This document shows, in pieces, positions 57,901 to 64,000 of a stretch of 64,000 bases of DNA. How positions within the stretch are numbered: the stretch's first letter is position 1; every line of letters begins with the position of its first letter. The DNA is taken from positions 12,979,862 through 13,043,861 of the forward strand of contig NC_134675.1 of the NCBI RefSeq assembly GCF_030463565.1. The letters are read 5' to 3'. Under the pieces are notes generated by a model, which was given only the letters and a program-made list of their open reading frames with translations, made no database searches and was not told where the DNA came from. Source of the stretch: Pelecanus crispus (lineage: Eukaryota; Chordata; Aves; Pelecaniformes; Pelecanidae). The translations under genes were made by a program, and so were the position numbers.

Positions 57901-58551
57901 CCCTACTCACCGGCCAGTTCAAACACACACACACACTCATCCCACAGGCACTCCACATTAGCAAGTCCTCCTGGGCATACCAGCACGGACCCCCTGCCCG
58001 CCTGGTACCCTGGCTCAGACCCAAGGCCCCCCTACTCACCAGCTAGTCCAGCTTAAAGCTTGCTAGCAAATACACACGCACTCCCCACATACACCAGGAT
58101 TGGGGAAGATACAGACATTCGGCCCCCTTCAGCAGCCAGCACCAGGCACACGGGCTGTGACCCGTGGTCCTGCTCCAGCTGCCGGTGCAGAGCCCCTCAC
58201 TCACCCCACTCATGCCAGTCCCCCCCCAGTATCTGGTTTTGGGAAGACAGACCATTCCCACCCCAGTGGCTGGAGGTTAAAGACCCCCCCACTCACTCCC
58301 GTAGCTGGCCCTGAGACACCCCCCACACACACACTCACTCCAGTAGCTGACACCATAGGCTGGGGGTGCCTACACCCCTGGTCTGACTCCAGTAGCTGGC
58401 ACCAAATCCACTCACAACCGTCCCCCCCAGTAGCTGGCACTCTGGGCTCAAAGTCTGTAGGACCCTCCCTAGATCCAGAGAGCTATGGCCCCTCCAACTA
58501 CTGACTCTAGGACCCTCACTCGCTCCAGTAGCTGACACCACAGGCCATGGG
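54925..58551 (-). repeat. Inverted repeat, right arm (3627 bp)
   Basis: Reverse complement of 47697-51323. It contains LTR B (55610-56528, minus), unique DNA, the 3' part of LTR B (57153-57391) and the 3' part of LTR G with minisatellite (57392-58551). All ORFs mirror those of the left arm residue for residue. It ends in the middle of the minisatellite. Confidence 0.95.
55610..56528 (-). mobile_element. Solo LTR, family B (right arm)
   Basis: Mirror copy of 49720-50638 with the same flanks, so it arose by duplication of the arm and not by a second insertion. Confidence 0.88.
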
Positions 58552-58574
58552 TGACAGGCCTGTCATGATGGTTC

Positions 58575-58786
58575 CAAGCAGAATAGTTAAATGTTACGTA
58601 TATACCAGCTTATTGACACTGGTGGGACCTCCGCTACATCACGTTGTACATATACTGCTGCTGTACTCCAAATTTGGAAGAGAAATTGAGGAATTCAGAG
58701 CAGTAAACTAGTAAAATGGGAAGAGCAAAACCTGAAAAGAATGCTTAGAAGCCTGATAACTTTTCCCAGGCTGCCAATCCTAAAAA
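58575..58786. other. Unassigned stretch right of the palindrome
   Basis: No gene or repeat family recognised between the inverted-repeat edge and the next CR1 tail. Confidence 0.4.
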
Positions 58787-59177
58787 TCACAGAATGGTTG
58801 AGGTTGGAAGGAACCATTTGGAAGTCATCTAGTCCACACACCCGCCCCCTCCAAGCAGGGTCACCTGGAGCCGGTTGCCCAGTACTGTGTCCAGACGGAT
58901 TGTGAATATCTCCAAGAAGGGAGACTCCGCAACCTCTCTGGGCAACCTGTTCCAGCGCTCAGTCACCCACCCTCACAGTAAAAAAAGGTTTCTTGATGTT
59001 GAGATGGAAACTCCTGTGGTTCACTTTGTTCTCATTGGCTCTTGACCTGTTACTGGACACTATTGAGCAGAGCCTGGCTCCCTCTTCTTCATTCCCTCTC
59101 ATCAGGTATTTGTATACATTGATGAGAACTCCCCCGAGCCTTCTCTTCTCCAGGGTAAACAGTCCCAGCTCTCTCAG
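58787..59177 (-). mobile_element. CR1 LINE, 3' part (older subfamily)
   Basis: Tail at about 58787 (AATCACAGAATGGTTGAGGTTGG), then CTCTCTGGGCAACCTGTTCC and CCTTCTCTTCTCCAGG. It is diverged from the other CR1 copies. It breaks at 59177, before an LTR-like element. Confidence 0.85.
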
Positions 59178-59829
59178 TGTGACCAGTACCCCCTGCTCCT
59201 GATCCCTGGTAATATGGTTAGCATAACTAATGCCATTTTATAAGGTAAGTGGCCATTGTCTGTTACCAAGCTGGTCACGTACCAGTCCCCTTTCCCCTCC
59301 TCATCAGGCCTTGAAGGTCCTGCGCACCAGGCAGATTTCTTCTCCCCTTCCCTATCAGCTTCCAGGTTTCTGGGTGTCAGGCAGACTTCTTCCCTCCTTA
59401 CTGGCCTTGAAGGTCCCAGGCACCTGGCCAACCAGGTTGTGATGACCCTGACACAGAAGAGGGAAGCATAGTAGCACACAGAGCACTGTCTATAAAATCA
59501 AGCAGTTACAAGTCCTAAGTGGGACTTGGACCAGAACTGCTGCTGGACGGCAAAATCCGTGATCCTCTGGTGGTCAGGGACGCCTCCACCATCGTCTGCT
59601 TCTTCCAAGGACTGACTTGTATTCTTTTATGTATTTCAAGTCTAGATTATGATTGTTATATTGATATGGCAAGTCATGTATTAAGATTTGACCTGATCTG
59701 CAGAGGGTCCAGGTGATTAGGAACCATAAGCTAAGCTGTGCTATAAAATTCTGTGCTATGCTACTTATAAAATTGTGCTACACTGATTCTGCTTATTAAA
59801 CCCCCCCCCCGCCCCGGTCTTTTTCTGCA
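59178..59829 (+). mobile_element. Candidate LTR (family H) within CR1
   Basis: Starts TGTGACCAGTACCCCC and ends near TTTTTCTGCA. TATA-like TCTATAAAATCAAG is at about 59488 and GCTATAAAATT at about 59738; TATTAAACCCC is at about 59794. CR1 of the same orientation lies on both sides, but about 450 bp of CR1 are missing between them and no target duplication was found. Confidence 0.45.
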
Positions 59830-60078
59830 AAGCTGCTTTCCAGCCGGTCAGCCCCCATCACGTACTAGTTCCTGGAGTTGTTCCTCCCCAGGTGCGGGAC
59901 TTGGCACTTCCCCTTGTTGAACTTCATGAGGTTCCTATCAGCCCATTTCTCCAGCCTGTCAAGGTCCTTTTGGATGGCAGCACAACCTTCTGGTGTATCA
60001 GCCACTCCTCCCAGTTTTGCATCATCTGTGAACTTGCTGAGGATGCAGTCCTTCCCACTGTCCAGGGATGTTGGCAAC
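59830..60078 (-). mobile_element. CR1 LINE, RT part (older subfamily)
   Basis: Minus strand reads ILSKFTDDAKLGGVADTPEG and LEKWADRNLMKFNKGKCQV. The catalytic FADD is altered to FTDD. Probably the same insertion as 58787-59177. Confidence 0.85.
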
Positions 60079-63000
60079 TTGGTGCCAAAAATATGTTTTG
60101 GGGTATCCATATAAGATTTTCCCCTCTATAATCAGGGAAGATGGAGAAATAAGGAAAATCTCATCATTTCAATATTCAAAGTCAGGCTTGGTAATTTACC
60201 CTTAACGATATAAAATAATTAAGTATTCATGCATTAGTATGAAGAACTTACATGTCTTAAGGAAATTCACAGCACTGTGGTATTATTCTCTTCATTGCTC
60301 ATCACCTCTAAATTTGGATAAATTCTACTTATTTTGGGTTTTTTTTTAATTTAGTAAGTAAAATAAAACCCAAATTTTAGTTAAGCACATTATTTCAAAG
60401 CAGACAAATGTATCAGCTAAACACTGACAAACACTTCTACTATTCCCCGCTGTTGAACTACTGCTAACAGTGTGAGCTATAGTGTGTTCTGGAAGTAAGA
60501 GGCCCCCTCACAGACTTGCATAAACCCCTGAAGAGGAATTTTTCTGCTTTTGGTGAAATACAATTTAATCATTATGCTTTACCTCAGTCAAATTCCATCT
60601 TATCGACATTCATACTTACTTGGCAAAAAAAAAAAGAAAAAAAGATTTGACTTAGCAAGCAAACTTATTTCATAGGGGAAAGTATTATACCAGCATACAT
60701 GGCTCAACTTTAAAATACTAAATCCTTTTTAATTAAAATACTGAAGAAACTACTTCTTCACAGTCTGAAGTCGCATCACTACATTTTGCTCATGAGAATA
60801 AAATTTACAGTCATGAGTTGCACATAAAGGATTTATTTTAAATGTTTTAAGGATAGAGTTACATCATAATTATAAAAATTACTTACAGAATTAAGTAACA
60901 GATTTAAAGTGTTCATACTTCTAAATGCAGAGAAATAAAATAAAAATAATGAAACCGAGCTCTAAAGATGAAGTCATTACCTAATTTTAAAATGTGAACA
61001 CGAAGACCTTTGAACTATACACATACCAAGAACCATCCAAATTGCACTAATGATGTAAAATACAGAAAGCACAGCATTTTCAAGGAACCAGAAACTGCTT
61101 TTACCATAATTCTTTTTCCCTGAAGCAACTGTAATCTACTCTATCTGAAGATAAAGCCTCCATTTTTAAATAATTAATTTAAAGAAGGCTTATACCTATT
61201 GCAATAAATAGGATTTTCCCCAAAGTATTTCAGTCTTTATGTAGTCCAACTTAGTTTAGGATTTGGCACTCAAAAGAAAAAAAATGTAGTGTTTTACTTA
61301 TTGATTGTGATTTTATTTATTCTTGAACAGAATACATGGTCCCTTCAAATGCTGTATGACACATACAACTGGAAAATTACCTTCCATTGGCACTATGTTT
61401 GCCTCACCAGTGCATTTAATCCTACTAACAACCATTCAAACAGCACAATAAGCAAATTCACAAAAAACTGAACACAAAATAAAAACAGAACAAAACCCAA
61501 ACCTAAACATTATAACATGCAACTTCAGTTTGTTACATTGAACATTCTAAACTTCTAAGCATGCAAAAAAGGATGGTCTGCATTTAAGTTTTTTTTTTCC
61601 TTTTTAAAAGTTTTACATGGCAGCCTGATATCATGCACACACACAATATACAATACTACAGCAGGTAAATGAGAGGCCAATAACTTCTATACAAAGATCC
61701 ATGGCTTGTGCCATCACAAGCCCTATGATAAATTTGGAAAGTAATGTTGAACCCCTAGAACAAGGGACCAACATGTAGTTACTAGGGTAATGCAAGCACT
61801 GCATGCAGATCTGAAACATGAGCCTAAAACAAAGCCCAAAGCAGATAGCAGGGAGTGGAATTAGTCTCAAGTCTCAAAAAGGTGGTTTAAGCTATTAAAA
61901 AAAACAACCACAAAACCAAAAACACCCCCCCCAAACCTTAAGAAAAAAGATGAAAAGAAAAAACCCATGCAACAGACAACGGGGACATCTAAAAACAACC
62001 ATAAAATTTGACAGTGTATAGATTATATTCTAATTAGCAAAATATGTGGTGTATTAGAGTGGCTTGCATAAAACCCACAAATGCAAGCCTAATGCTAAAA
62101 ATGTTCCAGTAGACATAAACCTCAAATATTTCAAAACAAACCTTGTATTCTTTAGATGTAAAGCCCAAAATTCATTGTACTAAGTTAATCATGTATTTTG
62201 TGTGTAATCAATGCACTCATTCTTGTGCCACAAATATCAACTTGGGCTCATGGAGCCAGGCTCAGCTTTGAGATTTACATGCAGGACTCTTAAGAGTCAA
62301 TAGAAAGCACATAACAGATCTGCAGGATGAAAGCACTGTGTTGCAAATCTGCTCACTTTGTTCAAAACACAATGAAAATTTACTGACTCAGGTACTTAGT
62401 GCTTAAAGACTGGATTGAGAAGCTGTGAACTGAAAGACAATAGCCTGCCTTTGGTTGCCCATGATGAAATACAGGACATAATGCAATATAGTAGCAAGGG
62501 ACAAAGAATTAAGATACCATATTTATACAGTATTACCATTTAACAGCATAATGAGGCACAAGCCTTAAAGGCTAAAATATGAAATCAGGCCAAAAAACTG
62601 GACAGAAAGGGGCTTAAACCACTGAGTCTTTAATATCAAGAATACCACAATAGAGGTCAGACCTCTGATCTCTGATTAACAGTACCTCTCCTGCATCCTT
62701 CCACTAACAGCATAAGGTTGGATATCTATGTATTTCTTCTTTCCATCAATAGTGTTGACTGTATTCATTCTTCACATACTGTATTTCTGTGAAGCAGTGC
62801 TTTGAAGCTTTCAGAGCTCTGCTTTAACATGACAATTTTGTTGCTGTGCTGACCCTTGTTACAGTTCTGATGGTTTTAAAAGTTGCTACACTTAAAAAAC
62901 AACAAATACTCTAACCTTGATTTACAACTATCTTGCAAGATTAAAACTGTGAAAGGATTCTGCTGTTGTGGGCTGCTATTTACATCCACAATCTAATGCA

Positions 63001-64000
63001 GATGACTGAACCACTGAGACTGTCTATAGCTCCCGTTAGATAGTACACCACTGGCATGCAGATCTCTAGTGTTCATAGAATGAAATTCATGTTAACAGCA
63101 TACCTCAAAGCAAGGACACCACAAAAGGCAACAACAGGTTTAAACCGTAGATTTGTCTGGACACTCCTTATGTGGAAAAGCCAGAAAAAGAATACATTGA
63201 GAAGATGCCTTCTTGAACCAAAATGGTTAAAAAGAATAGCAAAAAACAAACCAAAACAAAGCAAAGGAATACAGCAGACTGAGCAGAAGGCAACAAATGC
63301 TTCTCCTTCTCTAAAGGAGGTCTTCAGTGTAAAAGGACCCCCCACCCCCATAAGATTGTATTTACTGTGTAAAAGATTAACTACTATTAGGTTTCTAAGT
63401 CCACGCACAAACATCCAGGTTGCTAGGTTCTGATATTAAATGAGAGACTACTGATTGCCAATGCGTAGTCTAAAGTCTTCTTAAGTAGCATATATACTGT
63501 TAAATTTGTGGCACCAAGCACTTGGGTTCTGCTAAGAAATGTGTATAACAAAACAGAGTACAACATTTAGGATTAAAGGCAGCTTTGTTGTGTGTATTTT
63601 ACTGGTTCCTACAACTTGTAAACACAGGCCCTTAACCTGAATTTTCTAATTAACTGGTTATACAGATTAAATATATTTTTATAGTTTAAAGCCTTTTCAC
63701 TGAAAGGTAAGTCAAACACTTGATATCCTACTGCCCTGTGACTAGTAAAAATGCACAAGTATTTCCATGTACTCTAAGTTCTTAAAAAGCTTAATTTGAA
63801 ATAAAGCGTAGAAACACAGTAGATTGATGTTACTTGGGTTAGGCACTCCTTACTGCTGCACAAACTTTAAACCTTTCAGAAGAGTCACCTCTGTCCCAAC
63901 CCAGAAAACAAGGACTGACAGTAGCCAAGAAATTAAATTTAATGTTACAAAAGAAGGCATATCAAAAATAGCAAACTACTCTTGCATGTGGCAGTTGAAC
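60079..64000 (-). other. AT-rich unique DNA, possible 3' UTR of a minus-strand gene
   Basis: Free of recognised transposons, in contrast to the preceding 43 kb, with no coding ORF over 125 codons and no motif. AT content is high, with poly-A/T runs and several AATAAA signals on the minus strand (for example near 60829 and 61304). It has the texture of a long vertebrate 3' UTR. In vertebrates SUB1 lies upstream of NPR3 in the same orientation, so a SUB1 3' UTR is the natural candidate, but no SUB1 coding sequence is in the window. Confidence 0.25.

Noticed and set aside
63056-63433. Overlapping ORFs of 125 (plus) and 113 (minus) codons near the right end
   Set aside because: They lie in AT-rich UTR-like DNA, are Lys/Thr- or Phe/Leu-rich as low-complexity translation gives, and match no family I know.

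Overview
The window is nuclear DNA of a bird. Two things show this. Chicken-repeat-1 (CR1) LINE copies are numerous, with the typical ATTCTATG-type 3' tails and an endonuclease/reverse-transcriptase ORF. Endogenous retrovirus (ERV) LTRs and proviral pieces are also dense. The only recognisable host coding sequence is exon 1 of NPR3 (natriuretic peptide clearance receptor), on the minus strand at about 2955-3580 under a CpG-rich promoter. NPR3 lies on the avian Z in known synteny. The repeat load and a frameshifting deletion in the exon make a Z- or, more likely, W-linked locus plausible, but this is inference.

Layout. 1-1990: 3' end of a plus-strand ERV (integrase, polypurine tract, LTR 'A') in NPR3 intron 1. 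2016-2524: candidate minus-strand LTR. 2955-4150: NPR3 exon 1 and CpG island. 4.2-17.0 kb: mostly unique gene-free DNA with one solo LTR (7913-8636) and one 5'-truncated CR1 (13.0-15.07 kb). 17040-22858: a minus-strand provirus with paired LTR 'C' (tRNA-Ser-like primer site, gag, a protease fused to an integrase tail, env), with a solo LTR A inserted in gag. 23.3-24.3 kb: CR1. 24798-29969: integrase, env and 3' LTR 'F' of another minus-strand ERV, its env split by a solo LTR A with a perfect TSD. 30.2-33.3 kb: two abutting CR1 copies. 33572-37500: 5' LTR, tRNA-Lys-like primer site, leader ORF, gag and protease of an LTR A-type ERV, with a solo LTR C inserted in the leader. 37.5-39.8 kb: a minus-strand CR1 with a 793-codon ORF, cut at its 3' end. 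39.75-41.36 kb: gag, primer site and 5' LTR 'E' of a further minus-strand ERV.

41.36-43.19 kb is the most unusual part: a decayed Polinton/Maverick (adintovirus-like) DNA element with an integrase C-terminus (chromodomain) and a penton-like capsid gene. After this come an LTR A fragment, a CR1 fragment, and LTR 'B' copies. One LTR B copy is split by a 2.0-kb LTR-like element carrying a minisatellite.

47697-51323 and 54925-58551 form an indel-free 3.63-kb inverted repeat around a 3.6-kb spacer of truncated repeats. 58.8-60.1 kb holds a further CR1 split by an LTR-like element. 60.1-64.0 kb is AT-rich unique DNA that may be the 3' UTR of a minus-strand neighbour of NPR3. LTR letters A-H are labels for this window only, not database names.
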